A stretch of 12,587 bases of DNA, taken from contig SKQZ01000088.1 of NCBI GenBank assembly GCA_007118765.1, positions 1 to 12,587 of the forward strand, given 5' to 3'. The DNA is from Candidatus Hydrogenedentota bacterium. Lineage in GTDB: Bacteria; Hydrogenedentota; Hydrogenedentia; Hydrogenedentales; CAITNO01. Positions 1-7,730 of this stretch are shown here, one piece after another. The notes under the pieces are model-generated. The model searched no databases, was not told where the DNA came from, and saw only the letters and a program-made list of their open reading frames with translations. The translations under genes were made by a program, and so were the position numbers. The stretch's first letter is position 1. Each line of letters opens with the position of its first letter.

Positions 1-1274
1 GTATGCAATATGTCCGGCGTGACACCCTTACGACCAAGGGCATCGCGCTGGGCAACGCCAAAGCGATGTTGCTCGTCAATGATCACCAGCCCCAGACGCT
101 GGAAAACCGTCTGCTTTTGAAACAACGCATGCGTACCGATGACCACCTGAATATCACCGCCGGCAATGGCATTGCGTACCTTTCCCGCATTCGGTGTCGC
201 CCCGGTAAGCAACGCCATCCGCACCCCCAGGGGCTTGAGCAAGGTATGTAACGTGGCGTAATGCTGCTCAGCCAATATCTCCGTGGGCGCCATGAACGCA
301 ACCTGATTGCCGGTGTCCACTGCAACAGCCACCGCATGCAGCGCAACCACGGTTTTGCCGCAGCCCACGTCACCCTGTAACAATCGAAACATGGGCCGGG
401 GCGCTGACATGTCATGCAAAATATCATCCACCGCCCTGCGTTGCCCTGTGGTCAGTGTAAAGGGCAGCATGTGGCGCAACCGGTCGAGCAGACGCCCGTC
501 GGCCACATGCTGAATCCCGACGGCGGTTTCCACACACGCATTGCGGCGCTTCAGAATACAGCACTGCATCAGCAGCAACTCTTCATAGGCAAAACGGTTT
601 CGCGCCTGTTTTCCAGACTGCATATCCGGCGGGAAGTGGACATGCCGCAACCCTGTGGCAACGTCTGGGAAACCGTGTTGTTTCAATACTGTGGCAGGCA
701 ATGTCTCCGGCGGCGCGCCCGTCAGCCGTTTCAACGCATCGAATATCCACCGCCGTATGCCCCGTTGTGTTATCCCGTCGGCAAGGGGATACACCGGAAC
801 AATGCGCCCCGTATGAAGTTTGTCGGCGTCATCTCCGGATGTGGCCGGTTCATATTCGGGATTTTGCAGGGCTAGGCCCTTATATTCACTTGCCGTGCCT
901 GTAAACAGACAGCGCGTTCCCTTCTTCAGCGCATTATGAACAAGAAAGCCCCGCCCAAAAAGGGTGACCTTGATGGCGCCCGTATCGTCGCTTACCGTCA
1001 ACAAGGCCATGCTTTTCCCGCCACGAAGCCGCAGCGAACGGGCGCTTGTCACTTCGCCTTCAATGGTGACAACTGTTCCCGGCGACACATCCGCAATGGA
1101 TTGAATAACCGAGCGGTCTCGGTAGTCCCGCGGGAAATGGAATAATAAATCGCCAATGGTAATGATACCGAGTGCAGCAAGCGCGGCAGCCCGTTTCTCG
1201 CCAATCCCCGGCAAAGCATGGACAGCATCGTCAAAACACCCGCTTGGTCTGTCCACATCCTTCCAGTTATCCAT
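1..1274 (-). CDS. recG: ATP-dependent DNA helicase RecG, N-terminal part (cut by left window edge)
   Basis: RecG remodels stalled replication forks and branch-migrates Holliday junctions in the cytoplasm. The minus-strand frame is open from the ATG at 1274-1272 to base 1: 424 complete codons of a protein usually near 690 residues, so the C-terminal helicase lobe is missing. Seen in order: a helix-hairpin-helix-like LPGIGEKRAAAL (about residues 21-32); the OB/wedge domain, with NPEYE and GRIVPVYPLADG typical of RecG; the QGDVGCGKTVVA Walker A region (motif at 301-308); MAPTEILAEQH; IGTHALFQ; and the DEQH box with following RFGVAQR (400-403 onward). The Walker A has Cys where Ser is usual. The frame stops just before the expected TATPIPRT motif. 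An AGGGA Shine-Dalgarno at 1281-1285, 6 nt from the ATG, supports the start. The gene is divergent from the lipoprotein operon. Confidence 0.96.
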   Translation of the reverse strand, partial: MDNWKDVDRPSGCFDDAVHALPGIGEKRAAALAALGIITIGDLLFHFPRDYRDRSVIQSIADVSPGTVVTIEGEVTSARSLRLRGGKSMALLTVSDDTGAIKVTLFGRGFLVHNALKKGTRCLFTGTASEYKGLALQNPEYEPATSGDDADKLHTGRIVPVYPLADGITQRGIRRWIFDALKRLTGAPPETLPATVLKQHGFPDVATGLRHVHFPPDMQSGKQARNRFAYEELLLMQCCILKRRNACVETAVGIQHVADGRLLDRLRHMLPFTLTTGQRRAVDDILHDMSAPRPMFRLLQGDVGCGKTVVALHAVAVAVDTGNQVAFMAPTEILAEQHYATLHTLLKPLGVRMALLTGATPNAGKVRNAIAGGDIQVVIGTHALFQKQTVFQRLGLVIIDEQHRFGVAQRDALGRKGVTPDILH

Positions 1275-1345
1275 TGCATTTCCCTGAAAACCTGCTGTTT
1301 ACCGTTATTTCTGCCCGTTCTCCCCATCATGCCGCTGGCCCGCAT

Positions 1346-1354
1346 ATTTTAGCA
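1346..1354 (-). promoter_or_regulatory. Candidate extended -10 promoter for recG
   Basis: Read on the minus strand this is TGCTAAAAT: an extended -10 (TGn) followed by TAAAAT, a 5/6 match to the sigma70 consensus. No good -35 is seen 17 bp upstream, which is common for extended -10 promoters. It would place transcription start about 65 nt before the recG ATG. The call rests on motif matching only. Confidence 0.35.
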
Positions 1355-1483
1355 TGCTTCCGTCCGCCACATCATGTATACTATATGTGTTCTTGCTGTT
1401 GCGCCAAATAAATGGACGCCCGTCCTGTATTTCATGGTATAGTATTACAAAGAGGAATGCTTTCGATGGAGGGCTTTCAGCCA

Positions 1484-3562
1484 ATGACGAAATGGGTTAT
1501 AACAGGAGTTATTATTTGCTGCCTGATGTCGGGATGCTCTACGCCGGACAGAAGCGCCTATGTGCGCGACGGCATCCAGTACGGTGTGACCGAGGGCGTG
1601 TTTCGCGGACGTTGGTGGAGCTATTACGAGCGCGGCACATCGTTTTTGAGCGGCAAGTTTTACGAAGAAGCGGCGGCGGATTTTGAAACGGCGTTGATAA
1701 ACCGTTCCCGCGACTCATGGCGGGCGCGCACGTATGGGCTGCATTTTACCAATTATTTTCCCAACCGAGAACTGGGCGTAGCCTACTATTACATGGGACG
1801 TTATGAGGAGGCGGCCGCACAACTCGAATCAGCGCTGGACATGGTGGATACCGCACGCGGTCATTACTACCTCGGCCATGCGCGACGCGCCCTGATTGCG
1901 CAGGGCATGCTGGACGACCGCGCCGCACCGTCCGTAACCACAACGCTTTCGCAGGATACCCTGTTGAACGATCCCTTTGTTCCCATTGAGATCACGGCGA
2001 CCGATGATTTGGGGGTTGCCGAAGTGCGTTTGAACGACCGCATACTGCCGCAACGCGCCGCTCGTACGGCCGTACAGTTTCGCGAAGAGCTGGTGTTGCG
2101 GGAAGGCACCCACGACATAGAAATCGCAGCCCGGGATTTGGCGGACAAAGACCATGTTGAGACAAGGCGGTTCACTGTTGACATGACCGGGCCCACCATC
2201 GGCTTTTTCGCGCCACTTGCAGAGGCCGTTATTGATACACCCACTGTTACCATTGAAGGCGTTACCGTTGACGACCACGGGGTCGCCTCCGTGACGGTGA
2301 ATGATCGCGTGGTCGCCACCGCCGACGGCGCAAAACGGCTGCCCTTCCACACCGACGTGGCACTTGAACCGGGCGAAAACAGGATACGGGTAACAGCACG
2401 CGACATGGCAGGCAACGAAACGCACGGTCAAGTAGTGGTTTTCCATGGCGATACTGATGGCATGGCCGCCCATTTGTGGCTGCTGAAACAACGCGATCCC
2501 GCCCTGTTAATGCTGGCAGAGCAAAGCACGCATCTGGCCGCGTTGCCCGATGTCCCCGATGCGGAGGACAGGATTGTGCTGCGTTCACCGCGTCCCGACC
2601 AACCAAACCGCCACAATCGGGCGGTGCGCGTTGCCGGCGAAGTAACCGTCACCTCCGGCGTGGACGCATTGCTCATTAACGATGAGCCTTTTGATCAGTT
2701 GACGGGCGCGCCGCGTGAAGTATTCAGCCAACGCATTCCGATTGAAGATGAAACGCTGCTGGAAACGGGCGGCCGCATGACAGTAACCGTGGCGGCCCGG
2801 GATAAGGACGGCCAGTCGTTGGAGGAAGCCGTTGACGTCGAATTGCGGCCCATTAGTTTGAATACGTTGGAGTCGCGCATGCCCGTGGCGGTGCTTGCCT
2901 TTGAAGGGCACGCCGAAGCCACGGCCGTATCCGATCGCCTCCGTTTGGGCCTTGAAGAAAAACTGTTGTCCCGGAGACGGTTCCGTACATTGGACCGCAC
3001 GCAGTTGCAGGCCGTATTGACTGAACATGAACTGGCCTCTGCGCTTGGCAATCCCGCCGAAGCAATTCGTCTGGGCCAGGTCACGCCCGCACATGTGTTT
3101 CTGATAGGCGATGTGTTCCCTCACGGAGACGGCATGGAAATCAAGGTACGCATCATCAGCACCGAGACCACCGACGTGCTGGGCATTATTGACGGGTATG
3201 CCGAAGCGGCGGATTCGTCAGGCTTTGACCGGGCAGCCGAGGCGCTTGCCACCGAATTGGAACGGCTCTTCCCCCGCCTGTCCGGCGAGCTGTTGGCCAT
3301 TCGCGAACGGGGTGGCGTACAGGAATTGTATTTTGACTGGACCAGCGCCGATGGATTACAGCCGGGCACCTACGCACTGATTGTGCACGAGGAACCGGCG
3401 GAATACGACGAGGTGCTGGGCGAGTACTTCGGCCCCTATATTACGGAAGTAGGCCGCGCGCGTATCGAGGATATTGCCGATACCATGACCCGCGGGCGTC
3501 CAACAGATATTTTGACTGAGGAGATTACTCTTGAGCAAGGGATGGCTGCTATTACAATGTAG
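1484..3562 (+). CDS. Lipoprotein with TPR-like, Ig-like and CsgG/FlgT-like regions
   Basis: This is a predicted envelope lipoprotein of 692 residues; no exact family was recognised. From the ATG at 1484, residues 1-17 form a short signal with a hydrophobic core, ending in the lipobox LMSG-C (Cys18, codon at 1535). Residues about 45-140 look like two TPR-type units (FYEEAAADFETAL and YEEAAAQLESAL, with YYYMG and YYLG between or after). Next come three beta-rich Ig-like modules (about 160-235, 237-320 and 376-455) with repeated phrases such as TATDDLGVAEVRLNDR, VDDHGVASVTVNDR and TVTSGVDALLINDE. Residues about 465-595 resemble the CsgG/FlgO nucleotide-binding-like fold (PVAVLAFEG, then RRRFRTLDRTQL). 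Residues 600-685 resemble a FlgT C-terminal beta domain. In-frame starts at 1412, 1457 and 1466 also exist. 1466 has AGAGGA upstream, but 1484 gives the best signal peptide. The last codons overlap the next gene, so the two are probably co-translated. Role inferred: scaffold or periplasmic partner of the barrel protein. Confidence 0.85.
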   Translation: MTKWVITGVIICCLMSGCSTPDRSAYVRDGIQYGVTEGVFRGRWWSYYERGTSFLSGKFYEEAAADFETALINRSRDSWRARTYGLHFTNYFPNRELGVAYYYMGRYEEAAAQLESALDMVDTARGHYYLGHARRALIAQGMLDDRAAPSVTTTLSQDTLLNDPFVPIEITATDDLGVAEVRLNDRILPQRAARTAVQFREELVLREGTHDIEIAARDLADKDHVETRRFTVDMTGPTIGFFAPLAEAVIDTPTVTIEGVTVDDHGVASVTVNDRVVATADGAKRLPFHTDVALEPGENRIRVTARDMAGNETHGQVVVFHGDTDGMAAHLWLLKQRDPALLMLAEQSTHLAALPDVPDAEDRIVLRSPRPDQPNRHNRAVRVAGEVTVTSGVDALLINDEPFDQLTGAPREVFSQRIPIEDETLLETGGRMTVTVAARDKDGQSLEEAVDVELRPISLNTLESRMPVAVLAFEGHAEATAVSDRLRLGLEEKLLSRRRFRTLDRTQLQAVLTEHELASALGNPAEAIRLGQVTPAHVFLIGDVFPHGDGMEIKVRIISTETTDVLGIIDGYAEAADSSGFDRAAEALATELERLFPRLSGELLAIRERGGVQELYFDWTSADGLQPGTYALIVHEEPAEYDEVLGEYFGPYITEVGRARIEDIADTMTRGRPTDILTEEITLEQGMAAITM
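3518..3523 (+). promoter_or_regulatory. Shine-Dalgarno fixing the TTG start of the barrel gene
   Basis: GAGGAG lies 7 nt upstream of the TTG at 3531, inside the 3' end of the lipoprotein gene. It supports a non-ATG start and points to translational coupling of the two genes. Confidence 0.7.
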
Positions 3563-4946
3563 TATGGTGGTTGCCGCGCTTGTTGCGGTTGCCCCGGGCG
3601 CACACGCCCAGTCTGTGGACATTATGTCTTCACCCAATGTGGTGGGCAGCGGCGCCCGCGCCCTCGGCATGGGCGGCGCCTTTATTGCCATTGCCGACGA
3701 CGCCACGGCAGCATCGTGGAATCCGGGCGGTCTGACCCAGCTGGAACGCCCCGAAGTATCGTTGGTATACGATTTTCAGTGGAACAGCGAACGCTTCCGT
3801 TCCTCATCACACCCTGAAATCGGGGGCCGGCACACCGCCAATTTCAGTGACTTCAACTATGCCAGTGCCGTGTATCCCATCCGACGCACCATCGGCGGAC
3901 GCAATCTGGTGTTAAGCCTCAATTATCAACGGCAGTATGATTTCGACCGCAACCTTGATTTCCGATTTCGTGACACGCTGGCTCTTGCAGGCGGCAACAT
4001 TGCAGGCATTTCGAGCAATGTCAATTACCGGCAACGGGGCCAACTGGCCTCCCTCTCCCCCGCATTCGGTTTTGAACTAACCCACCGGCTCAGTTTGGGC
4101 ATGGTGCTGAATATTTGGAATGAATCGCTCTTGCCCGACAACGAATGGGAAATACAGATGGATGAGCGGCGCACGTTTCACATTAACGGCGTTATGGGTC
4201 CCTGGTCCTGGACACGTTTCTCCATGCACGAGAAGTATGCTGATTTCCGTGGTATCAACGCCACATTTGGGGCGCTGTATCGGGCTACCGAACGCCTTAA
4301 ATTCGGCATGGTCTATCACAGTAAATTTACCGCCGATGTCCAGTACGAGCGCAGCGTGCGCATTTGGGGCGGACAGGGCTCCAACTTCACCACCAGCCGC
4401 CGTCCCCAGGAAATCGTGTTTCCCAGTGCCGTCGGCGTAGGGGTGGCCTACCGTTTTCCAAATGACAAACTCACCCTTTCGTTGGACGTGACACGCCGGG
4501 AATGGGACCAGTTTATCATTCATGATCCGCGAAACCGGCGCATTAACCGCAGGCGCGTGTCCGGCGTAACCGGATTGCCGCCACAGGAGCAGAAGGTAAA
4601 ACCGGTATACACCGTGCGCTTTGGCGCGGAATATGTTTTTGTCAACGAGAAAAAGCCCATCCAGAACTATTTGCCCAGTGTTCGCATCGGCGCGTTCTAC
4701 GACCCCGAACCGGCGAGCAACCGCCCGGACCGATTCTTTGGATTGGGACGGGGCGACGGCAAACCTGACAACTACTACGGCGTTACCTTCGGTTTGGGAC
4801 TGCTTGTGAAGAATCGGGTTAATCTGGACGCTGCCTACGTGTACCGTTGGGGAAGCGGCGTACGCCGGGACACCTTTGCCTTCTCCGGGACCGACGCCAA
4901 TGTGCGACAGCACACGGTATACCTCTCGACGGTTGTGTATTTCTGA
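3531..4946 (+). CDS. Outer-membrane beta-barrel protein, PorV/UPF0164 or OmpP1/FadL-like
   Basis: This 471-residue protein is predicted to be an outer-membrane barrel. The start is TTG at 3531, set by the GAGGAG site just upstream. Residues 1-26 form a Sec signal peptide ending in the AHA-type cleavage site before Gln27. The mature N-terminus contains GARALGMGGAFIAIADDA followed by a WNPGGL segment. That pattern is typical of the PorV/UPF0164 and FadL-like families, in which the segment precedes the barrel. The rest shows alternating polar/aromatic strands and Arg/Asn/Tyr-rich turns. The chain ends in STVVYF, a terminal Phe as expected for BAM-dependent insertion. It overlaps the lipoprotein gene by 32 bp, so the two products probably act together at the outer membrane. 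FadL members carry hydrophobic compounds and PorV escorts type IX secretion cargo. No other type IX genes are visible here, so a specific job cannot be given. It converges on yhaM with only 2 bp between stop codons. Confidence 0.88.
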   Translation: MSKGWLLLQCSMVVAALVAVAPGAHAQSVDIMSSPNVVGSGARALGMGGAFIAIADDATAASWNPGGLTQLERPEVSLVYDFQWNSERFRSSSHPEIGGRHTANFSDFNYASAVYPIRRTIGGRNLVLSLNYQRQYDFDRNLDFRFRDTLALAGGNIAGISSNVNYRQRGQLASLSPAFGFELTHRLSLGMVLNIWNESLLPDNEWEIQMDERRTFHINGVMGPWSWTRFSMHEKYADFRGINATFGALYRATERLKFGMVYHSKFTADVQYERSVRIWGGQGSNFTTSRRPQEIVFPSAVGVGVAYRFPNDKLTLSLDVTRREWDQFIIHDPRNRRINRRRVSGVTGLPPQEQKVKPVYTVRFGAEYVFVNEKKPIQNYLPSVRIGAFYDPEPASNRPDRFFGLGRGDGKPDNYYGVTFGLGLLVKNRVNLDAAYVYRWGSGVRRDTFAFSGTDANVRQHTVYLSTVVYF

Positions 4947-4948
4947 CC

Positions 4949-5890
4949 TTATTTCGCCCAGACCACCCGGTCTATCAGCGGCAGGTACTCCGACCACTCG
5001 GCGCCCTTCTCGCGCGTTTCACGGATAATCCGCGAAAAGGCGGCGGTTTGTGCATCCAGGTTGTCAATGTGATGCAAGACAATCGCCTCAATGGTTTTCG
5101 GCACCACCGGCGACCCATTGATCAGTTCGCCATGATGCGACAAAATACAATGCAACAATTCCAGCCGCAACCGTTCGGGAAATTCGGGAATGGCGAAAAT
5201 TTTTCGCTGCACCATTTCCGCGCCAATATGAAGGTGTCCCAACAATTTGCCGGCGTCGGTATACTCCACGGCCAGATCATGGTTCATCTCGTCGAGTTTG
5301 CCCACATCATGAAGCAATATGGCCGTGATGAGCAGGTCCCGGTTAATCTCCGGATATAAGGCACAAAGCGGCTCCGCAATACACGCCATTTCATAGCAAT
5401 GATACAGCAAACCGCCGCTGTATTCGTGATGCCATTTCTTCGCCGCCGTGGCCCGCACAAACACTTTCTGAAATGTCTCATCCGACCAGAACGCATCAAT
5501 CAAGGCCTTGCAATACGGGTCTTTAACAGAGTCCAGAATGGTGCTGAACGCTTTTTGCACATCCTTGGCGTCGTCAGGCTTGTTCACAAGATCGTCAATG
5601 CTGTAATCCGCTTCCTTCAGCGGCAGCACTTGTTCAACACGCAACTGCAACCGCCCTTGATAGCTGGAAACAAGGGCACGAACGTGCACCACATCCCCCA
5701 CTTCAAACAATTTCGCTGTGTCGGCGGCTTTGTTCCACATCACAGCGCCGATCTCGCCGGTCTTGTCTTTGAATACCATACCCAGAAATTTGCCGCCGTC
5801 TTGCTTCACACGCAGATCTTTACGGGCAGCAACAAAATAGTCGTTTACGTGGTCGCCTTCCTGAAGCGTATTTACATACTGATTCTTCAT
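4949..5890 (-). CDS. yhaM: YhaM-family 3'-5' exoribonuclease (OB fold plus HD domain)
   Basis: YhaM (CMP-binding factor 1) trims RNA, and single-stranded DNA in some assays, from the 3' end using a metal-dependent HD domain. The ATG at 5890 gives 313 residues, close to the 314 of the Bacillus subtilis protein. Residues about 10-92 form the OB fold (YFVAARKDLRVKQDGGKFL, then GEIGAVMW). The HD domain runs from about 155 to 280, with HHEYSGGLLYH, LLHDVGKLDE (His194-Asp195), GHLHIG, LSHHGELINGSP and HHIDNLDA. These are the expected metal-ligand and signature positions. An AAGGA sits 12 nt upstream of the ATG. Longer in-frame starts exist (ATG 5911, GTG 5965) but lack homology or good ribosome sites. 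The family is best known from Firmicutes; here it lies in an apparently diderm genome. It follows the PilT-like gene on the same strand after 125 bp that contain a candidate promoter. Confidence 0.93.
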   Translation of the reverse strand: MKNQYVNTLQEGDHVNDYFVAARKDLRVKQDGGKFLGMVFKDKTGEIGAVMWNKAADTAKLFEVGDVVHVRALVSSYQGRLQLRVEQVLPLKEADYSIDDLVNKPDDAKDVQKAFSTILDSVKDPYCKALIDAFWSDETFQKVFVRATAAKKWHHEYSGGLLYHCYEMACIAEPLCALYPEINRDLLITAILLHDVGKLDEMNHDLAVEYTDAGKLLGHLHIGAEMVQRKIFAIPEFPERLRLELLHCILSHHGELINGSPVVPKTIEAIVLHHIDNLDAQTAAFSRIIRETREKGAEWSEYLPLIDRVVWAK

Positions 5891-5989
5891 CGGCAATAGG
5901 TTTCCTTTCATGTATTGCAGGATAGTGCATGTACGATACGGAATGACACAGCCCCGCTTTCCCACACCCCTTGTTGCTTGTTCCCGCCC

Positions 5990-5998
5990 ATTCTATCA
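5990..5998 (-). promoter_or_regulatory. Candidate extended -10 promoter for yhaM
   Basis: On the minus strand this reads TGATAGAAT: a TGn extension plus TAGAAT (5/6 to TATAAT). It lies just after the stop of the PilT-like gene and would give a leader of roughly 90 nt before the yhaM ATG. The -35 region is poor. It suggests yhaM can be transcribed apart from the upstream gene. Confidence 0.35.
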
Positions 5999-6015
5999 GA
6001 TAAAGGACAGCCGAA

Positions 6016-7524
6016 TCAGCCAGCACTTTTAATACTGTCCAGTCGAGGCACGGCGTAGGTGCCCATGACCAATTGATCGAATACGCTGGCATCTGTGGCC
6101 ATGTCACGCGCATGTTCAATATCAATCACGCCGTCCTTGTACATTTTGTGCAGGTAGTGTTCAAAAAGCATGGAATGGGACACGGTCTGCTGCATCCCGA
6201 TGCGAATCATATCGGTGTCGCCCTTCATGATTGCATCATTGATGGGCTTGATATCGTTAAACAGAAACTCAATGGCCGGCACACGTCCCCCGCCTTTTTT
6301 TGGCACCAACCGCTGACACAAAACCCCTTGCAGACAGTCGCGCAATTGTAACCGCACCAGATCGCGCTCCGATGGATCAAAGAAGCTGACAATGCGGTTG
6401 ATAACCTCGTATGACGTGTTGGAGTGCATGGTGCTGAGCACGAGATGACCTGTGGCGGCGGCATTGATGGCAGCGCGAATCGTGTCCGGGTCGCGCATTT
6501 CGCCGATTTGAATGACGTCGGGATCATGGCGCAACGCCCCCACAACCGCCTCGCCAAAAGAATCCACATCCAGACCAATGCTGCGCTGCGAAATGATGGA
6601 CTTCTTGTTCGAATGTACAAACTCTACCGGATTCTCAATAGTCAGAATATGAACTCTGTTGTGGCTGTTGATGTAATCCACCAAAGATGCCAGGGTGGTG
6701 GTTTTGCCGCTGCCGGTCATGCCCGTGATAAGAATGAGTCCCCGTGGTGTCTCCGCAAGTTTTGTCAGCTGTTCTTTGGATATGTGCAGGTCGTCAAAAG
6801 ACGGAATCTTTTCAGGCAAATATCGCAACGTGCAATGGGGCGTACTGTTTTTCATAAACGCTGACACACGCGCATATCCGGCGCCCACCTGGTGATAACT
6901 GAAACTGGTTTGCTTGTAATTCTCAAACTCTTCGTAGAATCCGACGGGGGCAATCCGCTGAATCAGTTCATGAATCTGCGCACTGGAAAGGGGTGTCATC
7001 ATTTCGGAAAAGCGCGTGTCGTTGTCAATTCGAAACACAGGATTAAGGCCCGCAGCCATGTGTACGTCGCTTGCGCGGTATTGCACCATGGCATGGAAGA
7101 GCATCTCAATGTTGATTTGATCAACCCGAAAGTCAAATCCTTCGGCACGCCACACCTCCGGCAGATGAACAACCATGCTTAATTTGTTGAGCGCTTCAAG
7201 TACCTTGCCGCTAAACGCAGCGCCCTCCGGTGGCGCGGTAATTCGCACCGACGCACTCTCCACCTCCTCCAACGTCAATTCATCCGGATATTCCTCAACC
7301 CACGCGCTCAATTCCGCCTCTAAATCCGGCATTTTGGGCATCTCAATGCTGTACTGTTCAAAGTCGCCTTTGAATTCAGGACGCTTTGCTTCAATTTGAT
7401 AGCCGTCAGTCCACAGACGAATGCGTCGCGGATGCCCTTCGCGCTTGGTAATGGCCGCTTCCGTCAGTCGTAATATATTACGCAGGGTTTGTTTTTGTCC
7501 TGTCCCCAATACGATTTCTGACAT
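6016..7524 (-). CDS. PilT-like type IV pilus/secretion ATPase with extra N-terminal domain
   Basis: This is a hexameric-motor ATPase of the PilT/PilU group, which normally powers pilus retraction at the inner membrane. It has 502 residues, against about 345-380 for usual PilT. The canonical PilT region begins near residue 137 (INIEMLFHAMVQYRASDVHM). It holds the Walker A GMTGSGKTT (268-276), the Asp-box region TIENPVEF (about 296-302), Walker B DVIQIGEMRD (336-345) and the His box GHLVLSTMHSNT (359-370). Two points are odd. The usual Glu-Asp of the Asp box is Glu-Asn here. The C-terminal AIRNLIRE motif is only loosely present (AIMKGDTDMI, 431-440). Residues 1-136 are acidic-rich and match no domain I recognise. 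The start is firm: AGGAGG at 7532-7537 lies 7 nt from the ATG. No pilin, PilB or PilC gene is nearby, so pilus retraction is inferred from family only. PilU or another specialised paralogue is possible. Confidence 0.92.
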   Translation of the reverse strand: MSEIVLGTGQKQTLRNILRLTEAAITKREGHPRRIRLWTDGYQIEAKRPEFKGDFEQYSIEMPKMPDLEAELSAWVEEYPDELTLEEVESASVRITAPPEGAAFSGKVLEALNKLSMVVHLPEVWRAEGFDFRVDQINIEMLFHAMVQYRASDVHMAAGLNPVFRIDNDTRFSEMMTPLSSAQIHELIQRIAPVGFYEEFENYKQTSFSYHQVGAGYARVSAFMKNSTPHCTLRYLPEKIPSFDDLHISKEQLTKLAETPRGLILITGMTGSGKTTTLASLVDYINSHNRVHILTIENPVEFVHSNKKSIISQRSIGLDVDSFGEAVVGALRHDPDVIQIGEMRDPDTIRAAINAAATGHLVLSTMHSNTSYEVINRIVSFFDPSERDLVRLQLRDCLQGVLCQRLVPKKGGGRVPAIEFLFNDIKPINDAIMKGDTDMIRIGMQQTVSHSMLFEHYLHKMYKDGVIDIEHARDMATDASVFDQLVMGTYAVPRLDSIKSAG

Positions 7525-7582
7525 AAGGCATCCTCCTGTGAGATTGCACGAACATCGTGATGCTGCTACAATTTCTTCACAT

Positions 7583-7592
7583 TATGCGCATA
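7583..7592. promoter_or_regulatory. Palindrome at the predicted start site of the PilT-like gene
   Basis: TATGCGCATA is a perfect 10-bp palindrome. It lies inside a wider ATTATG...CATAAT inverted repeat (7581-7598) that runs into the -10 box. It overlaps the expected transcription start of the PilT-like gene, a position where a repressor could act. No regulator is known; chance is possible for so short a site. Confidence 0.35.
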
Positions 7593-7593
7593 C

Positions 7594-7622
7594 ATAATAC
7601 ACAGAACTTTCATGAACATCAA
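7594..7622 (-). promoter_or_regulatory. Sigma70-type promoter for the PilT-like gene
   Basis: On the minus strand, TTGATG (-35, at 7622-7617) and TATTAT (-10, at 7599-7594) are separated by exactly 17 bp. These are 4/6 and 5/6 consensus matches. Transcription would start near 7587, giving a leader of about 60 nt before the ATG at 7524. The other bases of the 7525-7730 gap show no gene and no clear terminator for cysC. Confidence 0.6.
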
Positions 7623-7730
7623 CAAAATAACTATCCGCGGTCACAGGGGATACACAGCGACACGGCACAACGGTCACGATGACAAGCATGTACCGCAGCG
7701 TCTGCTCCGAGCGCTTTGATGACCGGCTGT

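Noticed and set aside
414..875. 153-codon plus-strand open frame over recG
   Set aside because: The minus strand encodes unmistakable RecG motifs through this stretch.
1829..2491. 220-codon open frame antisense to the lipoprotein gene
   Set aside because: It lies wholly inside a clear coding gene, has composition typical of a shadow frame, and shows no family motifs.
4077..4997. 306-codon open frame antisense to the barrel gene
   Set aside because: The opposite strand has a signal peptide, family motifs and a coupled ribosome site. The antisense translation has no recognisable domain and would overlap yhaM's end.
7525..7730. Possible intrinsic terminator after cysC
   Set aside because: Short inverted repeats exist, but none is a strong GC stem followed by a T-run on the minus strand.
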